In this document: one piece after another, positions 33,972-46,911 of the stretch
How positions within the stretch are numbered: the stretch's first letter is position 1
How the letters are laid out: each line of letters starts with the position of its first letter
Source: Hansfordia pulvinata
Lineage: Eukaryota > Ascomycota > Sordariomycetes > Xylariales
DNA length: 64,000 nt
Direction of reading: 5' to 3'
Assembly: GCA_006538405.1 (NCBI GenBank)
Contig: BJKQ01000007.1
Location: forward strand, 1,178,001-1,242,000
The notes under the pieces: model-generated
The model's input: the letters and a program-made list of their open reading frames with translations, nothing else
Database searches by the model: none
What the model was told of the DNA's origin: nothing
Made by a program: the position numbers and the translations under genes

Positions 33972-36900
33972 GGTCCTTATCTTTCACCTTCTTCTCCGGT
34001 TCCTCAAACGGTGCACTCCTTGGACCGTTCTCCTTGTGGGCAGGCCCTTGCGAGGCTGGATTGCGAGAGTATCGCCTGTTATAAATCGGAAAAGCGCGGA
34101 TGGAAGCGTTCGAGATGTGCAGTGTAGGGTTCACCGCATAACTGACGCTTTGGGAAGAAAAAATTGCAGAGACGCAACATCATACCTCCTAGGCTGGAGT
34201 TTGACTTAAGTCTCTTCCCATCTCATACCAAGGGTTGCTCAGGGTGCACTTTGCTGGGTTTAGATATAGTTGATGCCTGAGAAGATCGGACAAAGAGAGG
34301 GATTGGCCACGCATCTATCCAGGGCATATGTTACGATATTCAGGTCGGTAGCAAAGGGCCAAAGCAGCGTCATCTGCAAAGAAAGCCAACGATGCTTTCT
34401 GCAAAGACATGTAGATTGAGTGACTATGATCAGGACCATTATCTGCAACCGCTACACAGTCTTGACAAAAGATCATCGATGGCCGGGTTCCTCATCGCAA
34501 CGGGACACATCACATGCGCACGTCGTTCTGCGTCGGGCGTCCCTTTCGCATGGTTCCTGATTCGTGTTGCCCACGATAGGACCAGTTCACTGCAGCAACC
34601 TACCCTAGACCAACCTCTGGTGTTTGCACTTGCTGCGTAGGACTGTCAGCTCTTCGCGGGCTAAAGCTGACACACGAGGACTATTGTCCATCAGGCAGAA
34701 TTACAGCCACAGGCTGCATACACGGGCAATCTTTGAAGCCTGGACGTTGTGTACTGCAGCCTGGCATCTCGGGGCAAATATGGAGGCTATATTAAGTAAG
34801 CCAGGAAGAGTCTCCTCAGGGCGGTCCCAATCTGACCGAGGTTGTACAGCACTGTCTTCGAGCGAAGCTTTCAAGGCGAATCTCCTGCCCTCTCACTCGA
34901 TGCAACCAATAGGGGGTATCACGGCGCTGGATATAGCGAGGCAGCTTCCTTTGCCCACTATACGCGTGGGACCGGTCGACACTTTCACAAAGGCCTGCTG
35001 AATTGATGCTCGGCGCTCAAAAGGTCACAACATTGGAATGAGTCAATTAGGCAGGTTCAGCTTCAAAGGTTGTATCGCGTACGGGTGCGAACCGCCTCAC
35101 AGCACCGGAGGCATCCAGTCCACGCGGATTGGATGGCTGCGAGCATGCATGGTCATCGTAAGACATGGAATAACCCGAAGAATCTTCAAGCTTAGAATTT
35201 CCAAGCTTGAAGTTGTTGCTGCGGTCTTCCAGGCGAGTAGGCCGGCATTCATGAGATAGATGGCAATAAACGCGTGGTCATCAAAGACTCACCTGCCCGG
35301 ACGAATGTATTGTGACTACCGAGGGACAAAGGCATCGACGTTGGAGATTCGCGTGTTAGACGCATGCTGGACTCGTCATCATTTCGGGATCCTCCTGAAA
35401 GCAGTGCTCGGCCCCGAGGACCTCTTTTGCATATCACACTATGACTGAGGTCGCATTCGATACTCTTAAGTGGTGTGATCAGGAGAAGGGGGAGCAGACA
35501 GGCATCTCGTGGCACGAGACGAGACGATTGTTGCATTTGGCCGTTCCATGACACCGGTAAAGCTCGAGCGAAAGGAAGTGTCATCGCCGGGAGAAGCTAC
35601 ATGGCGATATACACTCGTTAGAGACTTGCTTACAAGTACGTAGATCGCCTGCGGCGTGATTCCATGCTCACTGAATGCCCGAACGGCTTGTCTGCATCCG
35701 GGCCGCGGGGGAAAGACGAGGAGACGAGGCATATCAGAGAACATCCTTGTCAATCTTGTTGGTCCGAACTGAACAGAACACGCATGCAGCAAAGCAGCAG
35801 GGATTCCCCAGTCCGTGGCGGTTAGTTTAGCCATGAGACCGGGGAGGCGCTCGCAGATGGACAGGCAGTGTACGCACGAGTATCACTCGACAAGCCGCGA
35901 GAGTCCAGGAATGAAGAGGAGGACACGAGAGCCAGCTCACAGCACAGCGCCTTGTAGAGCGTACAGCGCACATCTATGGAGAACCAGTGTGGGCTGCAAG
36001 GGCCGGCAGATCGTGTCGGGATGCATTCAGCACATCCGAGCATCCAGCAGTCGGCTTATTGCCGGCCCTGCCCTTGGCAGTGCCAGCTGAGGGCGTCGCT
36101 CGCGATGTAACGCGACGAGGGATTGGAGGTCCGAAGTGGCCGATGATTGAAGGAGACGTGGGGGAGAGGTGAAAAAGGTCGCAGCCAACAACGGCCCGCC
36201 CGTCGACCTGCCTCCCCAAACTCGTACATCCGGGGGGCACACGGGGCATTGGGAGAAATGGCACCAAATGCCCCGGAGCGATGTGCTACATGGGTCTATT
36301 CGCACGCACAGAGGTTTGGCATGGTCGCCGCAACGATGGTGAGGGCACACGGTCCACGTGTGTTTGACTCTCTGAGTCCAGGCCCGTCCCAACGCTGGCT
36401 CCTCGGCAGAGATCCGGAGATTCCGGGCTTTCACGTCCTGTGCTCGTTGCGTGTCGCGCTTGTGTTTGGACAAGTAGGCACAGCGTCCTGTGCGGATCAT
36501 CTATGGTGTTCGTTTCTGGTGGGTTGGGGGTCAATGATGAGAGTATCTACGCTTTCTTTAATACTCGTAAGAGTTCTCAGCAATGGAGGGGGATGAAACG
36601 AAACACCTTCGTCCAGTCCATCTACGCAGAATCAGGGCTCAACCCGTCCTTTCAGCCCCCCAACATATGGACCTTACCTAGTAGGTACCCGGCTGTGTAC
36701 GATAAATCACTTCCGGAGCTGCGTCCGGTTGTCGCGACCTCGGCCGGGTACAGTACCGCCGGGAACCCGGAATCCGGCCGCTTCGTTTCCCTACTACATG
36801 ATTGTCGCTTTATCATCTCCATTATAAGGTCAAGCCAGGGACATCAGGTCGCCTGTATGCACGTTGCGTCCGTACGCAGTCATCCGATCCCTCCCCGTTT

Positions 36901-39569
36901 CGCAAGTCCCGTCATCATGTTCTCGATCGGCCAAAAAATGTACTGGGCACCATGCGCGTATCGTACACCTTACATGGTCCTCCCCAACCTGAAAGCCTGC
37001 TCGCGCATCCAATCGCAGAACCCTCGTTGGCTGGTCTTGCCGTGTGCGTTGTCCAGGCAGGTAGGTACATGTAAGGGAACGAACCTTACCCCACGATTCG
37101 TACGAACAATCACTTTCGTCCGACTCTCCCTCGACTCGGGCCCAAAGCGCGCTCTTGGGGAAACAGGCATCAGGGGCCGGAAACCATGGACAAGGGTGGG
37201 TGGCAAGGGACAAGGGTTTAACGCAGGGCCATCACCGCCGTGTGGTGATGTGTCAACCTGCTGCTCGGTCAAGGATCCTGCTCCTACCCCTTGCGTTGGT
37301 GTCGTTGGCAACTGTGTGGCCATGGGCGCGAGTATAGTAATCTGTTGCTTGCAGGACCCTCGGGTTAGGTTTGTGTTGTTCTTAGCGAGGAGAACCTCCC
37401 TGGCGCGACGCTTCTTGGGAAAATGTGATGAATGCACTCGTACGGAGAGATGCATCGCTTCGCCGCTGGCATGTCTCCCTCGCCAAGGATGAAGCAATCA
37501 CACACGTCCGACCATCTGCACAGCGCACGAGCAGAGATGGTAACTTGACAAGCATCAGCGCGTACTCCTTTCCGGCACCGTGGAAGCCTCAATCGTCGAC
37601 TTGGATCCTGCCCTACAGCCAGGCCAGCGTAGCCCCGGCGATCCGAAGCCCACGTCGCCACCTGCACGATGACAACGCCAGGGGCTGCGGGCCTGATATC
37701 GCCCGGTGTCTGCGGAGCTGTGCCGCGCCTTATTACTCGTACGCACGATGCCTTGTCTCTCCCGCACGTACGAGTACTCACGCACATACAATGTTTGATT
37801 ATCAGGAGCCAAGGTCTGCGCGCGACAGCACGGAACGCCGGCGCTCGTTGTGCGAGTGTTCGTTTCGCCCCTTCGTGGCCCGCCACGTGACGGGGCCAGG
37901 GAACCGCGCAGACACACACACCCAATCCACGGAACCCACAGCTTTCGCGGTGCTCCGCTGATGCTCGCCGTACGGAGTAGCTCCCAGCTGACCGCACTGC
38001 GCGCACCACCTTGTAAGCCCGCAGGGGCCTCTTCTCATCGGCAGCCGTCGTTCGTGCCATGCCCCTTCGAGCGGCCACCGGCCTCGAGGCTAGGATTAGC
38101 GTCTGTGCTGCTGCAGCCCCAAAGGGCTTCAGAAGTCTTCTGTTGCAGAACGAGATTGCCCCGAGATCCAAAAGTCCCATCGACTAGCACCCACCACCGT
38201 CTCTCTGGGGTGGAGCACCAATCACACCTCCCGGGCCTGGCGTGCCTGGCTACACTTGCGCCAATAGGGCCGTAGGGGTCAGCACGTCTCCAGGACTAGA
38301 CGTCGTATGTGAGTCCAAGCGGGCTCTGCTGCTGAGCGGCGACTGCAAGACTAATGGCGCCCGTGCGACTGGCTGGACCGGTGCTCAAGCTGTCTGTATG
38401 TGCCGGCTTCTTTCTTATATCATGGCGGCGCCGGCCGGCTCCCGAGTCGGAGGAGCTTCTGGCGGGGAAAGTCCAGGTTTGGCATACGGCTGGACGACGA
38501 CAAAGACGACGACCACGACGACCAACGACCACGACGACTGCTGTTGAATATCCAGCGAGACTTCCCTCTGCCCACGACCAGCCTCTGCAACACACTCACA
38601 CGCCATATGCGCAGTTCGATCCGCCGTGTGGGTTTGTGACGTTGAAGCACGGCTCTCTTCGTCGCCCTCTCAGCGATCAGCCAGTACTTTAGGGAGGCCC
38701 CTCTTGGCCGGGCTCGAGCCGACTGACCTCGCACGGCGAGCTGGTATTGGTAAAGCCTGGTGAGACGGCGCACGTTTGTTCCACAGGCAGAAACACGGAG
38801 ACAGCAGGCCTCGACTCCTCAGCCCGCGCAGAGCCCTTGGCCACCATATTGCGGGTGGACTTGCGTCGTCTGTCACCCCGTGACGATCACGACCACTTGG
38901 GGCTGTCCATTGACACCACCAACGAGTGCCTACACGCACATCTCCTGTCCTGATCTCTGCTGTCGGCTTATTGGACGGCGTCAAGGTTGTTGCGGAAGGC
39001 GTGACCCGCCCGGCTTGACTTGCGACTGCTCTCCCGTCCCATTCGCCGCCCACCGCCGGCGCCTTCCCATCGATTCCTGGCAGCTGCAGCACCTGCCGCT
39101 CTGCGACTGTTGGTTCCCAGGCGACGACCGCCTCGCCGGGGTTTCCAGCTGTTATCGGCTTCTGTTGGCCCGCCTCGCTCTTGCCCTGCCGGACCCGGCC
39201 CGGGGCCCTGAACCTTCCCTGCCTGTTGCTTCGGCCGCTGCCTCCATTCCGTCGATCCAACAGTCGGAGCGCCTCCCAGGTTCCCCGCGTCCTCCCTCCC
39301 TCTCCCTCTCCAGGGTCTCGACCTCGACGTTGCATTACGGCCGCTGGCTCTCCGGCCCCGTCAATCACATCGCCTCACCGGGCCGGTACATCACCCCTGG
39401 ACGCCGCCGTCGTGCTGCTGCTTGTCTGCCCGGGGTACTAGGTAGCAACGCATTTGCAACTTAAACCGGACCTGCAGCTCCTCCTCCTTGGCGAGCCAAG
39501 CCCAACTTCTCTCCCATCTACCTGCCTCTGCCGCCTGGCTGTTCGTCCCCACGGCGAGCCTCTGCAACC
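33972..39569. other. 5.6-kb region without a supported gene
   Basis: The part at 34.1-36.1 kb is visibly less G/C-rich than its surroundings and may hold decayed coding sequence: a minus-strand frame near 34315-34490 contains a FADDAAL string, and frames at 35466-35834 (-) and 35822-36043 (-) have plausible splice signals between them (GTGAGC..., CTAAC..., TTCTGTTCAG), but I recognise no family. A 350-codon frame at 36440-37492 (+) has no domain. GTACGAGT/ACTCGTAC cores lie at 37436, 37735 and 37768. The bases 38900-39569 are CT-rich and probably the GPCR leader. Confidence 0.5.
35184..35212. repeat. 10-bp perfect inverted repeat
   Basis: CTTCAAGCTT and its reverse complement AAGCTTGAAG surround a 9-nt spacer. 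It shares the AAGCTTGAA core with the hairpin at 30996-31036. Confidence 0.7.
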
Positions 39570-41003
39570 ATGGACAGCACTCAGGTTCAGAACTTCAGCC
39601 AGCGCGACCTCGACATCATTACCATCATCGAGCGCGTCGGCGGCGCCCTCTCCATGCTCGGCTGCATGTTCATCATTGCCACGTTCCTCACCTCCAAGTC
39701 TTTCCACAAGCCCATCAACCGACTTGTCTTCTTCGCGTCATGGGGAAATCTCATTACCAACATTGGCAACTTCATGGCTCGAGACTTTGTCCACGACATC
39801 AACTCTTTCGGCTGCCAGTTTCAAGGTTTCGTCGTCCAGATGTAAGGCCTCTCTTCCCAGTCTCGACCGAGCCTTGTTGAGGCCATGTCTGGTGGATGCT
39901 AACCATACCCCTTGATAGGTTCATGCCTGCTGATGCTCTGTGGACACTGGCCATGGCCGTTAACGTCTACCTGACGTTCTATCACCGGTACGATGCGGAG
40001 AGACTGAAGAAGCTAGAGCTCTGGTATATATTCTGCTGCTACGGCATCCCGTTCCTGCCCGCTGTCGTGGGCATTTTTGTCGCGACCCAAGACCAAGGGC
40101 GAATGTACACGGATGCCACGTTGTGGTGCTGGATCGGCCAGAAGTGGGATATCTTCCGTGTCATCATCTTCTATGCCCCCGTCTGGTAAGCCTTTCACTC
40201 TCGACAACCCCCCAAAGACCAAACAGAAGCTAATCTCCCGCTTCAGGGTCGTCATCACCGTCACCATTGCCATTTACCTCCGAGCTGGGAGTGATATCTA
40301 CAAGCAGCGAATGAAGCTTCGGAAATTCGGCAGTAGCGGCCACAACACCGATCTGGACACAATGAACAGAGACGAAGGCATCACCACGAGGACCCTGGAG
40401 GTCAGGGTCACAACCGCAACCTCTGCCCACATCACCAACCCAGCTACTGATGCGCTGCCCGACCACGACAACAGGAACTTCTCCGTCACCATTACGACGG
40501 ACAAGCCTGGAGGTGATGGGCAAGAGAGCATGACCGGCGAAACATATGCAGCGTCACAGGCGGGCGCCGCTGCCAACCCCAGGAATGCCACGTTTGATGC
40601 CAATCGGGCCGCCTGGTCGTATACCAAATGTGCCATGCTATTCTTCACCGCCATCCTCGTCACCTGGGTCCCATCTTCAGCCAACAGGGTCTACAGCATT
40701 GTCCACAAGGATAACTGTATGCCTTTGGAGTTTCTCAGTGCAATTGTTCTGCCGCTCCAGGGTTTTTGGAATGCCATCATCTATGCCGTTACCTCCTGGA
40801 GTGCGTGCAAACAGTGGATCAGAGACATCACTCACAGCGCCCCTGCGCCACAGATCATCAGCGAGTTCCACCAAGCCAACTTGTCTTTCAGACGATCGAG
40901 GCAGCCCAACAAGAGAAACACGGAGAGCGAGAGCATGACAGAGTTGCAAACACGCAATAGCTCCACGGACGGTAACGAGCCATCGAAAGAGCGGGCTGGA
41001 TGA
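39570..41003 (+). CDS. cAMP-receptor-like G-protein-coupled receptor
   Basis: Seven-helix plasma-membrane receptor of the Dictyostelium-CAR-like fungal class; the ligand is unknown. Exons are 39570-39841, 39919-40185 and 40247-41003 (introns 77 and 61 nt, both in phase 2), giving 431 residues. Seen: TM1 GGALSMLGCMFIIATFLTSK, TM2 LVFFASWGNLITNIGNFMA, an extracellular Cys (SFGCQFQGF) before TM3 (MPADALWTLAMAVNVYLTF), TM4 WYIFCCYGIPFLPAVVGIF, TM5 VIIFYAPVWVVITVTIAIY followed by LRAGSDIYKQRMKLRKF, a motif typical of this class, a ~110-residue third intracellular loop rich in Thr/Asn, then TM6 and TM7 (LPLQGFWNAIIYAVTSW). The tail is short and polar. All exon phases close. A CT-rich stretch precedes the start. 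Confidence 0.92.
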
Positions 41004-44000
41004 TGTGGGCGGCTGGCCGCTATTTTACGTACTCATTTCTAAGTCGTTCCTGACGAAAGCACAAGATATCCCTGACGTTCATGAATTTCACGATTATCTC
41101 AAAGCAAGCCTACCTTGGTAGTTAACACCTAATAGAAACATATTGCTCTTCACCGCATCCTGTACTGAACATGACGCATTTGCACCCGAGCTACATACGG
41201 ACACTACAGAGGCATGTTCGAATGTATCCTCTAAACGGGACCCCCAGCTAAGCGAGAGGACTGGTTGATGGCGATGCAAGATTTCTCGTTCCAGAGGCTT
41301 AGGTGATAGTTCTCCATCACCACGAGCGCTCCCAAACCCGTCATCAACAACGCCAGTGTGGCAATGTGATGGACGGCGGGGATAGTAAGCCAGGACTAGT
41401 AAGGTAGGCGTGGTAGGGACATCTGATCTTCGCCCCACAGCTGCCGTGGTGCCGGACGGACGGACGTACGCGACGATCATCTCTACCACAACCACATGGC
41501 CCATGCAGCTGAGATCTACAGGGCCCCGGGTACTCGTGCGAGTACGTGCAGCCATAAATTACTCGTATTCATGAAAACTGCACTCCGCCATAAGATAATG
41601 GTGAGCATGTTGAGCAAGCCCAGCCAGCATAGCTGACGAAGACCATCAACTTCATGCCACGATCGTTATATCCTCGTTAGTTGACAAAACAAGACTTTCG
41701 GAGCGTGGGACCACTTTGTGAGCATCACGCATGGCGCGCCATTTATGATTCCCGAATCTCTGGCAGCGCTGCGGCGACCTGGATTTTGGTCTCAGGCCCA
41801 CGGCATGGATGTCTTCAGGGATGCGAGTAAGGCATTGCAGGTGCGTTTGGCCGCCAGCGGGGTTCCTGCGGAGGCATCACCTTTCTCAGATCCGTGTACA
41901 GCCGACCGGTGAGATTGGCTGGTCAGCTGCAGAAGAGTGAACCTCGTGGCTTTGGCGAAGCCGGAGCATCACGACCGAACTGGCACTACTGCGGCGCAGG
42001 CGGCCGTCTTGTTTGAATGCATACATTCGAGGTAGTTACGTTACCCCATACCCCGTATGTGCAGTAGCAGTGGTCCCCCCCCCCCATTCCAATATGACAA
42101 TCATGTTGGGGAACAGATCGGACGAACGGAGGAGGAGGAGTGGTGCTGCGCGTAGCTGCCCATCTTGACTCTGCAGCGGCGCGCCACCGCTCGCCTACTC
42201 ACGGGCCCGTCCGGTCAGCTAGCCCGTTCGGTTCGAACGAGAGGACGAGCTAGATAGAACACTCGGGCCACCGTTGAGAGGAAAAGATGCAAGCACATTA
42301 AATCAAACCTCCCATACTCGTAAAGCGATTGACTCAAGGGGGGGAGGGGTGGGGGGGACCCTTACTGAGGGGCTTCTGTCAGCACCAGAGCCCAGTGCGC
42401 CCTTCCTACGACGGCTCGCATCTCCGCGCGATTCCACAGACATCGCGTCCCGTGCGCCGGCAGCGATCGGTTCGGGGGCACGCAGGTATGTATTTATGCG
42501 TGCATGGGCCATTTGGTCGTCAGTGAGGAAACAGAGCCGCATCTGGTCGCGTGGCTGGAATCATCGGTCGCCCAGCTGAGGGTGGCATGCTAGCCATGAT
42601 GAACGCAGGGAAGGGTGGAGTTTCTACCTCGCGTTCTTCCCCAGCCCCTGAAGAAAGAAGCGTCTCCGGTGTGGCGATTCGGAAGATCGCCAGGCAGCCT
42701 TTTCTCCTCCCCCTCAGACTCTGGTGTGAGCATTTGGCGCTGCGGGGCGGCCTGGCTCAAAGTGCGCGCGGAGCACAGACGCGGCCGTGGCGCGGCAAAC
42801 GTATTGCCGGCGCGAGGGTTAAAGATTGGCTGCAGACGGACTCGAGTCGCGGCTGGTGCCGAACCGGCGCCTCGTGTGCCTGGGCGATCTTTACCCTACT
42901 GCCAGACTACGAAAAGAGTAAAGGTTGTCAGAGAGAAAGAAAAGAAAGAAAAGAAAAAAAACAAGGCCCGGAAAAGCAGTATCTTCTTCCTCATAATTAC
43001 GACGACATGCATGCCCGCGACCTACGCGTATGCCCTACGTCTACTCCGTAGGACGCGGATACGAGGATACACGGACAGCGGGTGCGGGTTGGCCCCCCTT
43101 CCATTCTTCCTCTTCGGGCTGCTGGCTTTTCTCTGCTAGATCATTATCTGCCTTAGCCTCCCCAATGGTTCTTCCCCGCCTCATCTCGCTCGGGCCCTCG
43201 TGGGCCCCTCAAGCTTTGTGGCTTCTCTGATACTCGTAAGGGGGAGGCGTGGGAGGGCGAGGGGGGTACGGGGGGCAAGGACAGCCGTGGAGAATGCAGC
43301 CCAACTGCCGACATTGCATCCGGCAGTGCAGCCAGCCACGGCTTGGCCGGCATTCATCCCGCTCATCATCCTTGGAATCTTCCCCGTCGCACCTCGACGC
43401 GTAACCTCGACCGACCTTGACCGACCTCCCGGATCTCGCGTGGCAAATGGCTTGGGGAAAGAGAGAAGAAGCGGGGGGGATGAAAGGCAGAATGTACCAG
43501 CTTCTCGGATGCTGATCGAATTCATGTTCCCGCCAGAACCCGCGTCCCTTTCTATCTTAGCCCGGCTTCCCATCGCAAGAGTGCGCGGCGCCCTCGCTAG
43601 CCTCTGCCCGCCTCGAAGGTGTACTCGGTAAGGGATCCCTCGACACAAGGACACGCCAGCTCGGTAGATTCAAGTGTGTCTCCCGTGGCTGCAAGTCAGG
43701 ATGCGGGTCTGCACAAACATAGGTACTGAGGAACGGCGGCGTCCGCGGAGCAGTCGAAACCGAATCGAGGGGCACCCCGTAGTCGGGCAGGGCCGCTCGG
43801 GCGGCGGCGGTCCTGCGTCTCGCTCGCTGGCCGACTGTGAGGGAGGTGCTCGTACGGTCATATTGCCCGCCGGTAGCGGTAATTACGTGTGTGCTTGCCT
43901 ATGATGGCGAGATTATGCCCAAGCCCATTGCTGATGCCAGACGCGACGCCCGGGTGCCTGAGGCTGCCTATCCAGCCTTCTATTTGCAGACTAGATCAGA

Positions 44001-44564
44001 GAGTCTTCTCTACACGTACGAGTAGGTCCACGGCCCCCAGTAAAGAATGCATTCCGTGGCGAGGTGCCCGGCCCCTGGCTTGGTCACACCGTCGAGACAG
44101 AGCTGCCATTCGACCCGAGCTCGGTCATTGCCGCTCCAGAGCCAGGAGTAAAACACTGCTCGTATGAACAACCAACACGGCAGCGCCGGGGTTTCTCCGT
44201 CATGATCCGTTCGCTTCGCAGCAACAAACGACAATGCCGCCCCCTCGTGCCATGGCAAGCCTCCAGTCGTGTATGAAAAGCCAGCACTCGGTCAAACATA
44301 GATCGGAAGGTCTGGCCATTCGTGATTCTATTAGGGTACGTACATGCTCGCATTCTATGCAGAGCGTCCGATTCTTCGAGCTGCCTGGTGCTGAAAGGAA
44401 AACAAAATGCAAACTATTCTATGGGCTCTCATTGGCCTTTAGCAAAGGGTATCTGGAAAGACTTGGTCAAGCCCTGCTCCATGCTGCTGCAAGAGGAGTG
44501 TTGTATTTCTGGTAGAGCATGTCCTGGATATTGGGCCGTGATGCCTGCTGAGAACGGACCCCCG
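41004..44564. other. Intergenic, no supported gene
   Basis: A 3.6-kb spacer between the convergent GPCR and methyltransferase-like genes. It contains an imperfect palindrome GTACTCGTGCGAGTAC near 41531, a GTACGAGT core at 44016, ACTCGTAA variants near 42316 and 43231, and a C-run near 42076. No reading frame is convincing. Confidence 0.5.
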
Positions 44565-46725
44565 TCAGTCCGCCGGCGGTGTCTCGTCTGAATCAGCTAG
44601 GCCTTTATGTTGCGGGGTCGAAGGGCTCTCTTTGACTGCGACGATATGCGAATACTGCCAGAATGTACCTAGCTCAAGGCACTCCTGAACTATGTCGTCT
44701 TCGTCCCACCACCATCGGTCGGCGTGAACAAAGCTTCCCCATATCTCCTGCCACAGCATCCGAGAAACCTCACAGCGCAACTCCTTCCTGATTTCTGACG
44801 GCTTCGTTGACTCGGTGTTCTCCGCAAAGTGTTCCGGGACAGCGGGCACGGTGACTGTGGCGATAGTGCTGCCCATGCCCCGCAGCTTTGCGACGGCTAG
44901 CCAGGCTGGAAATGTCCCGCTTGGGTAGGTTGTGCGGAAAGACTGTTCCAAGTTGATGAGAAGCCTGTCAAATAGCCATTGTCTCATCTTGGGGCCCATT
45001 GAAGTCGACACTGGCTGGGGGTCCATGATTGTGAGATGGAGAGCCCCTCCTGGGATGAGACAGCGGTTGACTTGGCGAAGAAACAAGGGGATGTCCGTAG
45101 AAGGAAACAAGGATGCCATCGAGAGGGAAGTCACCGCTGAGAAGATCCGCGGAGGTAGAGATCGAGATCCAACAGCTACAGTCACCGAAGGTACCATGAT
45201 TGGCTGCACATTCGGAAACAAATTTGGCGAGATAGGGTTCGTTGACAGATGCGACAGTGTCAGCCGCGGATATGAAGCCGCGAGGAATGATGCAGACGCT
45301 GAGTCAGTCCGGTTAGTAACTTGGATACCGTCATTTCTCTCAGTTAAAACATTTCATTGACGGGACTCACTGGCTGTTTCGTAGAGTGCAAGGACGCGTG
45401 GAGCTCGCGACGAACCCAGATCGTCAACATCACCCACGGTATTCCCCAAATTAGCGTACTCCCCATTCTGATGCATGACGGAAAACATCCATCGCTTCTT
45501 GGACATTTCCAACTCTTTGTATACCATTGCATCTGCCGAATTACCCATGGGAGCCTTGACTTTCGCCAGAATGACGTCCGGGCCCGTGATGGACATCATC
45601 TTGACTTCTCGTGAGAGGGCTGAGAGGCCTGGATAGGTGTAGTGATCCTGCTCTGGAGTGGTTGGGAGACCTGGAGGCGCCCTTCTGAAGACGGAATCGT
45701 GATTTCTTTTGCTGGCGAGCATTCCCACTCTTGAGGCGGCTTCCATGATTCGGACGCGACTGGTCTGTCGATTTGGGCTGAGCCCTGATTGATGGGGATG
45801 ACTTTGAGGCTTGGTGTTTCATTGGGAGGAGGGGTCTGAGGCAGGCTGAAAGGAGTCGGGATACAGCTATGTCTCTCAAAAGGGACAGGATTCCTAAGCC
45901 GTGTCAGAATTCGAAAGGGAACGGGCCAGCGATTGCTACTTACCCCTCGTCCTCTTCCGACAGCTCCGGCACTGGCGGCGTGGCGGCCTTGGTTCTGTCA
46001 GACGATATGTGCACTTCCGAGATCAACTGATCAATATCGATACCGGGGTCTCGAGGCGCGACCGAGATTTCTGTACTCTGGGTGACGAATGATGATGGCC
46101 CTAGAGTCTGTAGAAGGTGATCAGACTTGATCTTGAAAGCATCTGCCTTAAAAGCCTCCGGTTTGGAAGATTCTGCCTCGGCATTTGGCTCTTCAGTTTT
46201 GGCTGAATCCTGTATAACTTCGCCTGCCGCGCCAGTGGGTTGGGTACACTTTGAACCAACAGAGCCTGGCAGTTTTGGTCAGCTATAGCCAACAGAGCGT
46301 CGAGCCGATGACGAACCTTGAGATGATAAGCTCGAAGCAACATCCGTAACATCAAGCGGCGGCACCGGGGAACGCCTTTCCTCGGCACGCTTCACGGTTA
46401 CGTCCGAGGTACCCTGATGAAAAAGAAACGCGCGGACTCCGTAAGCAGACGATCGCTTGTCTGTGAGGACTTCGCTCGAAGCAAGATTGGGTGAACTCGC
46501 GAGACTCTTGGCCCGAGGAGATGATGATGACTTTCGGGCTCTCTTGGAGCCAAAGAAGCCGAAACCACGCTCGCTGGCCGAAGAGCTGGTGGTGGACATG
46601 GATTGACGGCCAGATTCCGACGTTTTCTTGTCCTTTTCCTTGTCTCTGCTCTTTTCGAGCTCTTTCCTGATTATTCTCTCCCCAATCAACTCCCGGTTGG
46701 GGTCTGTCCAGATTACGTCGAACAT
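44565..46725 (-). CDS. Class I methyltransferase-like protein of filamentous fungi (frame break)
   Basis: Exons are 46317-46725, 45944-46265, 45371-45893 and 44565-45298 (introns 51, 50 and 72 nt), giving about 662 residues. The N-terminus MFDVIWTDPNRELIGERI with a Lys/Glu-rich helix is followed by a long Ser/Pro-rich, probably disordered part, then YPGLSALSREVKMM, KELEMSKKRWMFSVM and a C-terminal half of a Rossmann methyltransferase fold (LSMASLFPSTDIPLFLRQV, CLIPGGALHLTIMDP, WLFDRLLINLEQSF, RMLWQEIWGSFV). The glycine-rich SAM loop is not obvious, so activity is uncertain. The conserved frame shifts at the CCC run 45680-45682 (EWECSPAKEITIPSSEG | APPGLPTTPEQDHY); one additional C restores it and makes all exon phases close. 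The substrate is unknown. Confidence 0.85.
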
Positions 46726-46911
46726 GATGCATGGGTATGATTAGCCTTTGACGGGCCTGACAACGTATTGTATGACTGTAATGTGGAAAGCGAATGTGTG
46801 CTTGAGACCCCCTAGTGGAACGACGTGATGGTTTTCAAACTGGAACAATTGGCGCGAGCGCGATATATGATGCAGAGTGATCTCGCGCACGGTGTGTAAA
46901 TGGCTGTTGGT
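46726..46911. other. Spacer upstream of the methyltransferase-like gene
   Basis: Short spacer, probably promoter and leader of the gene at 44565-46725. No specific motif is recognised. Confidence 0.4.

Noticed and set aside
34260..34490. Reverse transcriptase remnant (FADDAAL string)
   Set aside because: A single short motif resemblance without other RT blocks, poly-A or target duplication is not enough.
36440..37492. 350-codon + strand frame in the 36-37.5 kb spacer
   Set aside because: No domain, no homologous-looking motif, mixed composition, and it contains intergenic motif variants; likely chance.
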